From: Chryseobacterium paridis
Lineage (GTDB): Bacteria; Bacteroidota; Bacteroidia; Flavobacteriales; Weeksellaceae
DNA length: 64,000 nt
NCBI RefSeq assembly: GCF_016595215.1
Contig: NZ_JAENHK010000010.1
Location: forward strand, 496,001 to 560,000
Direction of reading: 5' to 3'
Part shown: in pieces, positions 1 through 8,250 of the stretch
Position numbering within the stretch: position 1 is the stretch's first letter
Layout: every line of letters begins with the position of its first letter
Program-made: the position numbers and the translations under genes
The notes under the pieces: generated by a model
Databases searched by the model: none
The model's input: only the letters and a program-made list of their open reading frames with translations
What the model was told of the DNA's origin: nothing

Positions 1-1
1 A

Positions 2-43
2 ATCAATGAAGTCAGCGAGATTATGAATATTGAAGATAAATAA
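2..43 (+). CDS. 3' end of a truncated upstream gene
   Basis: The first bases can be read as the last 13 codons of a gene (ending ...INEVSEIMNIEDK) that stops with TAA 16 bases before the next ATG. The gene enters from outside the window and too little is present to identify it. The short gap and same strand suggest that it is co-transcribed with the next three genes. Confidence 0.45.
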   Translation: MNEVSEIMNIEDK

Positions 44-59
44 TTGAACTACAGCTAAA

Positions 60-551
60 ATGGAGAAATATCAATTGGAAATAACATCTACAGAATTGAG
101 CATAAAGCCATATTTTGGATACCTGCCTAAAATAAGAATATTTACTCTTCTGTCTTTTGTTATATTTTGTTTTGTTCCCCTTATGAGTCAACTGAATTAT
201 AATATAAAATACATTCTATATGGTCTTGGCGGTATTATGCTTTTTTATGCAACTTATGATTTTCTTTTCCGGGCTAGTGTAAAATTTTTATTCGATAAAA
301 AAACGAATAGCATATACAAGATCTATGTATTATCCATAAGGAAAAGGTTAATGGCATTGGATGAAATGACCATCATTAATACGGCAGAGTATGGTGAAAT
401 GGCGTATGCTATTGGAAAAAAGAAGAAACAATTTTTAAGGAATTATCCAATCAGTGATACCTTTTCCGGAAGTAAGAAAAGTACAATAAGAGAAACAGAG
501 TATGTGGAACAAATATTAAGCCCCATTCTTAAGTTTGTTGATAGCAGGTAA
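60..551 (+). CDS. Hypothetical inner-membrane protein (two TM segments)
   Basis: This is a 163-residue protein I do not recognise. It has two hydrophobic segments, at about residues 26-45 and 49-70. A basic, presumably cytoplasmic C-terminal half follows, with many Lys and Arg (GKKKKQF near residue 118, SGSKKS near 138). There is no signal peptide and no catalytic motif. It sits 16 bases after the preceding stop and 41 bases before the next membrane-protein gene, so it probably belongs to one transcript with the two genes that follow. A role in the envelope is inferred only from the membrane segments and from the neighbours, another membrane protein and a lipoprotein. Confidence 0.7.
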   Translation: MEKYQLEITSTELSIKPYFGYLPKIRIFTLLSFVIFCFVPLMSQLNYNIKYILYGLGGIMLFYATYDFLFRASVKFLFDKKTNSIYKIYVLSIRKRLMALDEMTIINTAEYGEMAYAIGKKKKQFLRNYPISDTFSGSKKSTIRETEYVEQILSPILKFVDSR

Positions 552-592
552 CTTCAGGACAGAACACTATTCATCACCAAATAATTAAAAAT

Positions 593-1576
593 ATGAAAAA
601 AGGCGTTGCCCTATTTTGGATGCTTTATATGTTGTTTTTTGCAATTCCATTTCCTATGATTTTGTATTACAACACCAAAAGTGATGATCCTCCATCATTA
701 GCAGGAACAAACCCCTGGCTTGCTTTAGGGATTTTAACACTGTCTGTGATTTTGTGGAGCATTGTTCTGATTGGTTATTTTCGCAAATGGGTCTTATCTA
801 ATTTTACGGCCAAAAAGAATATTGAATACTTAAATAAAAATGGAGTACGCAGAAAAGCGGAAATAACTGAAGCTGTAAAAGTATCAAAAGATGGAAGCAA
901 ATATAATTCCTATGAATTAAAGCTTTTGTTTAAAAACTTAGTAGATACCGAAATACTTCAAAAAGCACATGTAAATGATTCAAAGCCCCAACAACGCCGA
1001 TTTGAAGCAGGCAAAAAAATAGATATTCTTATTGATGAAGAGATGAAGAGGGTACCTTATTTTATTTTTGCAGGAACCGAAGCAAAAATCAATATTCTTG
1101 TTATCTTTCTTATCTGTCTGGGTTGGTTGACACTTGTTGCTCTCGTTTCAGGTTATTATATGTATGCTTATCTTACAGAGAGTATGGGAACAGGGTGGCG
1201 TTTTATAGTCTTTTGGCACCCCTTGATTCTTTGCCCTGTCATACTTTTATCATATAGAATAGGGTTATCTTTTATTTTTAAGGTATTTGCGGGTAGCAAA
1301 AAAGGGGAAGCAGAACTCATCAAGTTTAAAGGGATAAAGACTACAGCAAAGCTACTCAGCGCCAGCCAAACCGGAACCTATATTAATGAACAGCCTATGA
1401 TTCTGTTTAAAATGGAGTATGTTGATTACCAGAATCGTACAAGAAGATCCGAGCTAAAGAGAATTGTAAACCTTCTTGATCTTAATATGGTAAGACAAGA
1501 GACCGTAGAAATTTTTTATCTAAAAGAAAACCCTGACCGGATTGCACTTGCATCAGATATGGATGAAATAAGCTAA
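593..1576 (+). CDS. Membrane protein with two DUF3592-like repeats
   Basis: The 327-residue protein has the plan TM-TM-soluble-TM-TM-soluble. The TM pairs lie at about residues 5-27 and 42-64, then 167-190 and 207-228. Each pair is followed by a similar beta-rich domain. The first contains RKAEITEAVKVSKDG and ends in a 'DILIDEEMKRVPYF' stretch. The second contains KTTAKLLSASQTGTYI and ends in 'EIFYLKENPDRIAL'. The order of elements matches DUF3592-type proteins, in which a membrane pair precedes a small domain ending in a V-x-Y-x-P-x-x-P-like motif. That family has no known function. The gene ends six bases before the lipoprotein gene, so the two are probably co-translated. Confidence 0.65.
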   Translation: MKKGVALFWMLYMLFFAIPFPMILYYNTKSDDPPSLAGTNPWLALGILTLSVILWSIVLIGYFRKWVLSNFTAKKNIEYLNKNGVRRKAEITEAVKVSKDGSKYNSYELKLLFKNLVDTEILQKAHVNDSKPQQRRFEAGKKIDILIDEEMKRVPYFIFAGTEAKINILVIFLICLGWLTLVALVSGYYMYAYLTESMGTGWRFIVFWHPLILCPVILLSYRIGLSFIFKVFAGSKKGEAELIKFKGIKTTAKLLSASQTGTYINEQPMILFKMEYVDYQNRTRRSELKRIVNLLDLNMVRQETVEIFYLKENPDRIALASDMDEIS

Positions 1577-1581
1577 ACACT

Positions 1582-2304
1582 ATGAAAAAAACAATTATAA
1601 TAATCAGTGGTATGCTTTTGATAAGTTGTGAGCAAATTTCTAAAAGTATAAAAGATACACTTAAGCCTGCTACGCAAGATAGTGCAGCCCATGTGGAAAA
1701 GGAAGAAGAGCCTCCTAAAAGTCCATTTGATCCGGCTGTAGAGCGACAGATCGACGAAGCACAGCGTTTGGTCAATACTATAATGGAAAAGAATCATCCA
1801 ACCCATGTTCGACACCCGAAAGAAGGTAAAAACACTAATTTTCTAACCAATGAACAAAAATTAAATAAAGCTGAGGAAGCATTAAGAAAGCTTCCTCAGT
1901 ACATGGGGAAAGAGATTTTTATTTATTCGACAATCAGTTTTTATGATGATGGCAGGATTCATGTTATGCTTCAGCATCCTCAAAATCCTGAATACGTTGA
2001 TAGTTATGATTATAGAGATGGCAATTGGTCTGAGCCTACACCGGAACAATTATCTGTAAAAGATGATATTAAAACCAGATTGGTCTCTTTAAACAAGATA
2101 CCTTTTAGCAATATAGCAAGGGCTGGGAAAATCTATGACGAAGAGGTGTCAAAAACAGAAGGAGCAGAACCCATTACAAATATCTACCTTTCTGTCTGGA
2201 AAAATACCTTAAGATGGTATCCATCCAGTATCAGTGGAAGCAGGGAACGTTATTCAATTGAATTGAATGAAAATGGTACATTAAAGAAGTTTGAAAGAGA
2301 ATAA
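1582..2304 (+). CDS. Hypothetical lipoprotein
   Basis: This 240-residue protein begins with a type II signal peptide (MKKTIIIISGMLLISC, lipobox LISC, Cys16), so it is expected to be lipid-anchored in the cell envelope. The mature part starts with a linker rich in Lys, Glu and Pro (about residues 20-55). A folded region follows with the pattern YDDGRIHVMLQHPQNPEYVDSY and alternating beta strands. I recognise no family. It begins six bases after the upstream membrane-protein gene and is followed directly by a terminator hairpin, so it closes that operon. The pairing suggests that the lipoprotein and the DUF3592-like protein act together, but this is inference. Confidence 0.7.
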   Translation: MKKTIIIISGMLLISCEQISKSIKDTLKPATQDSAAHVEKEEEPPKSPFDPAVERQIDEAQRLVNTIMEKNHPTHVRHPKEGKNTNFLTNEQKLNKAEEALRKLPQYMGKEIFIYSTISFYDDGRIHVMLQHPQNPEYVDSYDYRDGNWSEPTPEQLSVKDDIKTRLVSLNKIPFSNIARAGKIYDEEVSKTEGAEPITNIYLSVWKNTLRWYPSSISGSRERYSIELNENGTLKKFERE

Positions 2305-2323
2305 AAAAGCTGTCTAAATAAAA

Positions 2324-2348
2324 GAATCCGCTCTTTAGAAGCGGATTC
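2324..2348 (+). terminator. Hairpin after the lipoprotein gene
   Basis: An 8-bp stem (GAATCCGC / GCGGATTC) with a 9-base loop begins 20 bases after the stop codon. The T-rich run follows only about 17 bases later, so termination may be inefficient or shared with the next hairpin. Confidence 0.6.
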
Positions 2349-2392
2349 AGTAGATAAATACATCTCATTTTTTTAATTAGACAACAATAAAA

Positions 2393-2417
2393 AAGCACAG
2401 CCGACAATGCTGTGCTT
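2393..2417. terminator. Second hairpin, probable intrinsic terminator
   Basis: An 8-bp perfect stem (AAGCACAG / CTGTGCTT) is preceded by an A run and followed by AAATTTTTAT, so it could act on either strand. It lies 89 bases after the lipoprotein gene and 213 bases from the end of the epoxide hydrolase gene on the other strand. Confidence 0.6.
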
Positions 2418-2546
2418 AAATTTTTATAAATTTAATTGCAATTTCAAATCTGAAAAAAGCAAAAATTGATTTCATTTCAGTTGTAATACATAGTAAATGT
2501 AGGAATATTTTTAATACAAAACATGAATTAAATGTTAAAATTCACA

Positions 2547-2574
2547 AGTTATCCACAAAAAAATGTGGATAACT
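2547..2574. other. Perfect inverted pair of DnaA boxes (possible origin element)
   Basis: TTATCCACA at 2549-2557 and its exact reverse complement TGTGGATAA at 2564-2572 face each other across six A bases. The arms extend to an 11-bp inverted repeat (AGTTATCCACA / TGTGGATAACT). Both match the textbook DnaA box exactly. The bases that follow (about 2581-2635) are very AT-rich, as an unwinding element would be. The pair lies in a gene-free stretch between convergent genes, where no promoter is expected. The motif is known. Its role here as an origin, a DnaA-titration site or merely a hairpin is not settled by this sequence. Confidence 0.5.
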
Positions 2575-2629
2575 CTGTGTTCCAATTTTTTACATGTATT
2601 TATTTATACAATTGTTTAATATATTTTAA

Positions 2630-3739
2630 TTATTTCAGGGAATAAAAGAAAGTTCTGATCTCATTTACAAACGCCTGAGGTACTTCCAATGCTGCAAAGT
2701 GCCCTCCTTCATCTAATTTCTTAAATGATACCACATTTACGAAGCGCTCTGCCCACTCACGGGGAAATTGAGCTTCACGGGGAAGTACTACAATTCCTGC
2801 AGGAACATTGCTTTTTTGTAAAGGCTCAGATCCTCCCCATTGTGCAATAGCATCAGCTTTATACATTCTCATAGATGATCCGACTGTTTGAGTCACCCAA
2901 TAGATCATGATATTGGTTAAAAGCTCGTTTTTTCCACCAAATGCTGTTTCAATTAGTTCGGGTGGAGCTCCAGCGTTCCCAAAGCTAATAATCCAAGAAG
3001 CCAGACCAATGGGAGAGTCATTAAGCGCATAGGCTAATGATTGAGGTTTGGTAGAATGTACCATTGCATAGGCGCCTTCAGTATACCACCATTGCTGAAC
3101 AAATTGGGCAAATTGGGTCTCTTCCTCAGTCATTGTACTCGGATCTTCTTGTCCCATCGGGTAACCGATGTCTGTGAAATGGACAGCTTCTATAATGTCC
3201 GGATATTTTGAAGCTAATGCTTTTGTAACTCCCATTCCAACATCACCACCTGCTGCACAAAACTTCTTATATCCAAGAGTTTCAGTCATTAGCTTTATCC
3301 ATAGATCTGCAACACCTTCACTGCTTACAGCAACTTTGTCAGAAAATCCAAACCCTGGAATTGAAGGGATAATTAAGTCAAAACTTTGTTCACCTTCTGT
3401 AAGGGAGGGGATGATCTTATGAAAGCGATAATAACTGTCTGGCCAACCGTGAGTCAATAACAAAGGTATAGGGTTATTACCTTTCCCTTTTATGTATTGG
3501 AAGTGAATTTGGATCCCATCTATTTCAGTGATGTATTGAGGATACTGATTCAGTAGCTCTTCATTTTTTCTCCAATCATATTCATTCACCTAATATTCGC
3601 CGAATTCCTTCAGGTATTTTTCACTTGTACCAAAGTGCCAGTCGGAGCCATCTGCTTCTCCCGGCCAGCGGGTATTTTTAATTCTGTTTTTCAGGTCACT
3701 GAGAACAGTTTCTGAAATGTTTACGGTAAATGGTTTCAT
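2630..3739 (-). pseudogene. Epoxide hydrolase interrupted by an in-frame TAG
   Basis: Read from ATG at 3737-3739, the frame encodes the start of an epoxide hydrolase N-terminal domain (MKPFTVNISETVLSDLKNRI, then TRWPGEADGSDWHFG). It hits TAG at 3590-3592 as codon 50 and continues in the same frame for 319 codons. In relatives this position lies in an EYW-x-(D/N)-EYDWR stretch, so the ancestral codon was most likely TGG (Trp). The remainder is intact: an HGWP oxyanion motif, the GGDVG nucleophile (Asp166 in full numbering) and a late EGGHF histidine (His347). TAG is followed directly by GTG, which could restart translation and give a 319-residue protein lacking the first domain half. The likeliest reading is a recently broken gene, though a sequencing error or split translation is possible. 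Confidence 0.75.
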
Positions 3740-4104
3740 ATTATTTGAATTTGGTTTTATACATTGGTTTCGGTAAAGGATATGTCTTATTTTTTGGCTA
3801 AAATTAATTTAAGATATTGCTTCCCAGATGGTAACAAATATAATTTAATTCCTAAATCATTGAATAAAATTATAATATTTTAAGATTTAAATTTAATTTA
3901 TCTGTAATTTTTAAATTAAATAATTACATTTACACCATCAAAATCTCTTTGTAAATATTACCATTTATTCCAGTGCATTTCTATGCCTGGATATCTAAAG
4001 GTTCAAAATTTCTGAACCCTATCATCTGTATTTTAAATTTAAAGACGAATTCGTTATTCAGTATTCTGATTTTTAACGAATTGATTAACAATAAAGAGAA
4101 TAAT

Positions 4105-4743
4105 ATGAAATCATATACTATTGCCGTAATTGGCGGAACCGGAAAATCCGGAAAATATCTTGTACAAAACCTTTTGGAAAAGGGGTACAATATTAAATTA
4201 CTACTAAGAACTCCTGAAAATTTTAAGCTTGATGATCCCCTAATAGAAATAGTGAAGGGAGATGCAAGGAACTATGATTCAATCAATACCTTACTTAATA
4301 ATTGTGATGTTGTTATAAGTACATTAGGTCAGCCGGTAGGAGAGGAATCTATATTCAGTGAAGCTACCAGGAATATTACCAGATCAATGATCTCACATGG
4401 AATTAAAAGATATATTGTAATCGCAGGATTGAATGTAGATACACCTTTTGACCAGAAAAGTATCAAAGTAAAACAGGCAACTGACTGGATGTATCAAAAC
4501 TATCCTAAAACAACAAAAGATCGGCAGGAAGAATATGAAATTCTTACGCAAACAGGTCTGGATTGGACTTTGGTAAGACTGCCACTAATCATCCAAACTT
4601 CTGAAAGATTTGCCACGGAGGCCAACCTTGAAGATTGTAAAGGAGAGGGGATAAGCGCAACCGACTTAGCTGAATTTTTAATTTCACAAATAGAGAATGC
4701 AAGTTATACTAGGCAAAGCCCCTTTTTATACAATTTACCTTAA
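4105..4743 (+). CDS. NAD(P)-binding atypical SDR / NmrA-like protein
   Basis: This 212-residue protein begins MKSYTIAVIGGTGKSGKYLV, an N-terminal Rossmann fold with the GGTGKSG nucleotide-binding loop typical of atypical short-chain dehydrogenases of the NAD(P)H-binding (NmrA-like) group. A strand VVISTLGQPVG and a helix with IKRYIVIAGLNV follow, in the usual order. The classical YxxxK pair is not obvious, so catalytic activity is uncertain; many relatives are sensors or reductases. A further 44 in-frame codons lie upstream from 3973, but they look non-coding (Ile/Asn/Phe-rich, no domain). The ATG at 4105 places the nucleotide-binding loop where the family has it. A bidirectional terminator follows. 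Confidence 0.8.
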   Translation: MKSYTIAVIGGTGKSGKYLVQNLLEKGYNIKLLLRTPENFKLDDPLIEIVKGDARNYDSINTLLNNCDVVISTLGQPVGEESIFSEATRNITRSMISHGIKRYIVIAGLNVDTPFDQKSIKVKQATDWMYQNYPKTTKDRQEEYEILTQTGLDWTLVRLPLIIQTSERFATEANLEDCKGEGISATDLAEFLISQIENASYTRQSPFLYNLP

Positions 4744-4766
4744 TTAATAGTCCGATTGTTATAAAA

Positions 4767-4795
4767 AAATAGAGAGTCAATCTGACTCTCTATTT
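4767..4795. terminator. Bidirectional intrinsic terminator
   Basis: A 13-bp perfect stem (AAATAGAGAGTCA / TGACTCTCTATTT) with a three-base loop lies between the convergent SDR-like gene and uvrA. Its A/T-rich flanks allow it to serve both. Confidence 0.85.
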
Positions 4796-4799
4796 GTAT

Positions 4800-7592
4800 C
4801 TAGTTCTCTAGCTTTTCTTTAATATATTTTGCTGTATGAGATGTCTTGTTTTTTGCCAATTCTTCAGGTGTTCCTGCGAAAACGACTTCGCCACCATATT
4901 TTCCTGCTTCAGGACCGATGTCAATAATATGGTCTGCAGATTTAATAATATCCGGCTGATGCTCGATAACAATAACAGAATGTCCGAGATCGATCAGAGC
5001 CTGAAGGGATTTCAGTAATTTCTGAATATCATGGAAATGAAGGCCTGTAGAAGGCTCATCAAAAATAAACAAGGTCTTATCTGTTGTTACTCCTTTTACT
5101 AAGAATGAGGCCAGCTTCACACGCTGAGCTTCACCTCCTGAAAGAGTGGAAGAGCTTTGTCCAAGTTGAAGATATCCCAAGCCTACTTCCTGTAACGGTT
5201 TTAATTTTGTTACAATCTTTTCTTCATGATTCTCTTTGAAGAACTCCAAAGCTTCATCTACCGTCATGTGAAGGATATCAGAAATATTTTTCTCGTCAAA
5301 TTTTACTTCGAGGATTTCATTCTTGAAACGTGTTCCTTTACAGGTTTCACATTCCAGTTCAATATCTGCCATAAACTGCATGGAAACATTGATCACACCT
5401 TCTCCTTTACATTCATCACATCTTCCACCATCCACGTTGAAAGAGAAATGTTTTGGCTTATAACCCATCATTTTGGACATCTTTTGCTTAGCAAAAAGAT
5501 CTCTGATATCATCATAGGCTTTAAGGTAAGTAACCGGATTAGAACGGGAAGATTTTCCAATAGGATTCTGATCAATCAGTTCAATATTTTTAATGAGTTT
5601 CTTAGGGAATTCTACAGAGTCATAATCTCCTTTTTTTCCACCCATTCCTAATTGTATCTGAATATCATTTGTCAGGATCTCTTTCATTAAAGTAGATTTT
5701 CCACTTCCTGAGACTCCCGAAATAACCACAAGGCTTTCCAAAGGAACATCAACATCAATATTTTTAAGATTGTTCTGTCTGGCTCCTTTAATATGGATCC
5801 ATTCCTTCGCTTTTCTTCTCTTCTCAGGAACTTTGATTTCTAATCTTCCTGTTAAATATTGAGAGGTAAGTGTGTCTGCATTTTTCAGCTCTTTGTAATC
5901 TCCTGCAAAAACCAACTCCCCACCAAGATAGCCTGCTTCAGGACCAATATCAATAATATAGTCGGCCGCTCTCATTACATCTTCATCATGCTCAACCACA
6001 ATAACCGTATTGCCCAGATCACGAAGATTTTTCAAAACTCCGATTAAGTTTTCCGTATCTCTCGAGTGCAATCCTATGGAAGGCTCATCGAGAATATAAA
6101 TAGAACCCACTAATGAGCTCCCTAAACTGGTAGCAAGGTTGATCCTTTGACTTTCTCCTCCGGAAAGGGTATTGGAGGTTCTGTTGATTGTTAGATAACC
6201 TAATCCCACTTTTAATAAGAATTCCAATCTTGTGGTAATCTCATAAAGAAGTCGTTTAGCAACCTCCTGATCGTGTTCTGAAAGTTTTAGATTATTAATT
6301 AAAGGGAAAAGTTCATCCAATGGTAACTCAATGGTAGATTGAATATTGTGTCCATCAATTTTCACCCAACTTGTTTCTTCACGAAGCCTTAGTCCCTCGC
6401 AAGTCGGACAAAGTGTTTTACCGCGATAACGTGAAAGCATTACACGATACTGAATTTTATATAGATTCTCTTCAAGCATCTTGAAGAAATTATTAATGGA
6501 TGGGAAGCTGCTGCTGCCATCTCCTTTCCATAAATAATTTTTCTGCTCTTTTGTTAATTGATGATAAGGTTTATGAATAGGAAATTCACCTGCTTTTTTT
6601 ATAAAAGCTTTTTTCCATTCACTCATCGTTTCTCCTCTCCATGAAACAACAGCATCCTCATACACGGAAAGTGTTTTGTTTGGGATGACAAGATCTTCAT
6701 CTATTCCGATCACTTTTCCATATCCCTCACATGTAGGGCATGCACCATAAGGGTTATTAAAACTAAAGAAATGAACATTCGGTTCAAGAAATTCTATCCC
6801 GTCTAATTCAAATTTGTTAGAAAACTCCTTTACTTTTCCTGTTTCTATATTTTTAAGAGAACAATATCCTCGACCTTCATAAAAAGCCATCTGGATAGAG
6901 TCTGCTAATCTCTGGAGAAAACTTTCGTCTTCTTCATAGGCAAAACGGTCTATAACCAGATTGATTACCATTCCTTTTTCGGGCGTGAAACCAAAGCTTT
7001 CTAAGTCTTCAATTCCCGCTACATTTTCATTGATCTCCAGCCTGGTAAAACCTGCCAGTTTTAAAATATTGAGGGTTTCTGTAAAGTTTGTAATGTCATA
7101 TTCCAATGGAGCTGTTAAAAGAAAAGAAGCGTCTTTCTTTGAAGATTTGATAAAATCAACAACATCAGTAACTGAATCTTTTTTTACTTCCTCCCCGGAA
7201 ACTGGAGAATAGGTTTTCCCGATTCTTGCAAATAAAAGCTTCAAATAATCATAGATCTCCGTGGAAGTCCCTACCGTAGAACGGGGATTAGAAGAAATTA
7301 CTTTTTGCTGAATGGCTATTGAAGGAGCTAAGCCTTTAATATCATCCACTTTCGGTTTTTCCAGTTTACCTAAAAACTGTCGTGCATATGAACTTAAACT
7401 CTCAACATATCTTCTCTGTCCCTCTGCATAAATGGTGTCAAAAGCTAAAGAAGATTTTCCACTTCCGGATACTCCTGTAATGACAATCAGTTTATTTTTA
7501 GGAATTAATACATCGATGTGCTTCAGGTTGTTAAGATGGGCATTTTTAACAAATACCTGTTTTTTTATATCTATTTCTGTAATTGATGCCAT
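4800..7592 (-). CDS. uvrA: Excinuclease ABC subunit A
   Basis: UvrA is the damage-recognising ATPase of nucleotide excision repair and loads UvrB at DNA lesions. The 930-residue length fits the family. The two ABC modules are complete. The first has Walker A GVSGSGKSS at residues 40-48 and the UvrA-typical YVESLSSYARQFL, then the zinc module beginning CPTCEGYG, and the signature LSGGESQRINLA with LDEPSIGLH. The second has Walker A GVSGSGKST, the zinc-binding pairs CDEC and CETC, the signature LSGGEAQRVKLA and FDEPSTGLH. A -7 element TATTTTTG lies upstream on this strand (7617 to 7610). The gene stands alone between terminators, as is common for uvrA. Confidence 0.97.
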   Translation of the reverse strand: MASITEIDIKKQVFVKNAHLNNLKHIDVLIPKNKLIVITGVSGSGKSSLAFDTIYAEGQRRYVESLSSYARQFLGKLEKPKVDDIKGLAPSIAIQQKVISSNPRSTVGTSTEIYDYLKLLFARIGKTYSPVSGEEVKKDSVTDVVDFIKSSKKDASFLLTAPLEYDITNFTETLNILKLAGFTRLEINENVAGIEDLESFGFTPEKGMVINLVIDRFAYEEDESFLQRLADSIQMAFYEGRGYCSLKNIETGKVKEFSNKFELDGIEFLEPNVHFFSFNNPYGACPTCEGYGKVIGIDEDLVIPNKTLSVYEDAVVSWRGETMSEWKKAFIKKAGEFPIHKPYHQLTKEQKNYLWKGDGSSSFPSINNFFKMLEENLYKIQYRVMLSRYRGKTLCPTCEGLRLREETSWVKIDGHNIQSTIELPLDELFPLINNLKLSEHDQEVAKRLLYEITTRLEFLLKVGLGYLTINRTSNTLSGGESQRINLATSLGSSLVGSIYILDEPSIGLHSRDTENLIGVLKNLRDLGNTVIVVEHDEDVMRAADYIIDIGPEAGYLGGELVFAGDYKELKNADTLTSQYLTGRLEIKVPEKRRKAKEWIHIKGARQNNLKNIDVDVPLESLVVISGVSGSGKSTLMKEILTNDIQIQLGMGGKKGDYDSVEFPKKLIKNIELIDQNPIGKSSRSNPVTYLKAYDDIRDLFAKQKMSKMMGYKPKHFSFNVDGGRCDECKGEGVINVSMQFMADIELECETCKGTRFKNEILEVKFDEKNISDILHMTVDEALEFFKENHEEKIVTKLKPLQEVGLGYLQLGQSSSTLSGGEAQRVKLASFLVKGVTTDKTLFIFDEPSTGLHFHDIQKLLKSLQALIDLGHSVIVIEHQPDIIKSADHIIDIGPEAGKYGGEVVFAGTPEELAKNKTSHTAKYIKEKLEN

Positions 7593-7942
7593 AGTAAAAT
7601 TAAGACCAACAAAAATACGAATTTTTGCCGGATTTATTAATTATAATTGTTTCCTTTACCATTCAAAAAATCTATTAAACAGACTGTTAATATTTTTGTC
7701 ATAAAACGTGAATAAAAGGAGTTTCTAAAACTTAAAAAATACTTTATTAGCTTAACAGAAGAAATAAATTGATTCTTTCAATAATCTTAAGGGGCTGATA
7801 TTTTTTAGACTGAATTATTAAACACACTTTTTTTAATAACTTTTGTTTTTATCACTAATAAAGGGATGTAATCAGGTTGGAAAATTAAACAATTTTAATA
7901 TAAATCTATCCTTTGATTGATAGGTTTTTATCTTTGAAAAAA

Positions 7943-8125
7943 AAATTATGATTTTTTAAGTTTTTTTATGTTAACCTATTGTTTCGTGTTTTAAAATTAT
8001 TTAAAATTGTACTCATAAATATGTAATAAAGCGATGGTTAAATTATTCAGAGACCTTGTTACACATTTAATGAGAAAAAGATAATTCCCCCACACAAGGC
8101 GCAGTTTATACTGCGTCTTTTTTTA
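7943..8125 (+). ncRNA. Candidate small transcript between uvrA and the TonB receptor gene
   Basis: The 658 bases between uvrA and the receptor gene hold no conventional gene. They contain a consensus -7 element TATCTTTG at 7929-7936, with a TTG 13 bases upstream (short spacing). About 160 bases later comes a clear intrinsic terminator at 8096-8125: 10-bp stem AAGGCGCAGT / ACTGCGTCTT including one G-U pair, then a T run. A 16-codon reading frame at 8034-8084 (MVKLFRDLVTHLMRKR) ends 11 bases before the hairpin. The transcript could be a small RNA, a small-protein mRNA, or a leader terminated before the receptor gene. I recognise no known RNA family. Confidence 0.4.
8096..8125 (+). terminator. 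Intrinsic terminator ahead of the TonB receptor gene
   Basis: AAGGCGCAGT pairs with ACTGCGTCTT across a TTAT loop and is followed by seven or more T residues. It lies 126 bases upstream of the receptor ATG. It must therefore end a transcript that starts within this intergenic region, because uvrA runs the other way. Confidence 0.8.
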
Positions 8126-8250
8126 TGTTATTATTTTAAGGGGAGATAAATAGAATTATCGATCGGGAATATTATGATAATAATCATTTGTGAGTATTGT
8201 CGAAGTCATCTAATTTTGGAAATCTTAAAAAAATCTTAAAAATTAAGGAT

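Noticed and set aside
3168..3422. 84-codon plus-strand frame inside the epoxide hydrolase gene
   Set aside because: It is antisense to a frame with clear catalytic motifs and has no domain, promoter or sensible composition of its own.
3590..3592. Programmed amber read-through (for example pyrrolysine) in the epoxide hydrolase
   Set aside because: Nothing nearby suggests such decoding, and pyrrolysine is not known in this group. A Trp-to-stop mutation explains it more simply.
3973..4104. 44-codon N-terminal extension of the NAD(P)-binding protein
   Set aside because: The family starts at the Rossmann strand encoded from 4105. The extension is compositionally like the AT-rich intergenic sequence.
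7593..8250. Cobalamin riboswitch upstream of the TonB receptor gene
   Set aside because: I looked for the conserved B12-box type core and found none. The only structure is a simple terminator.
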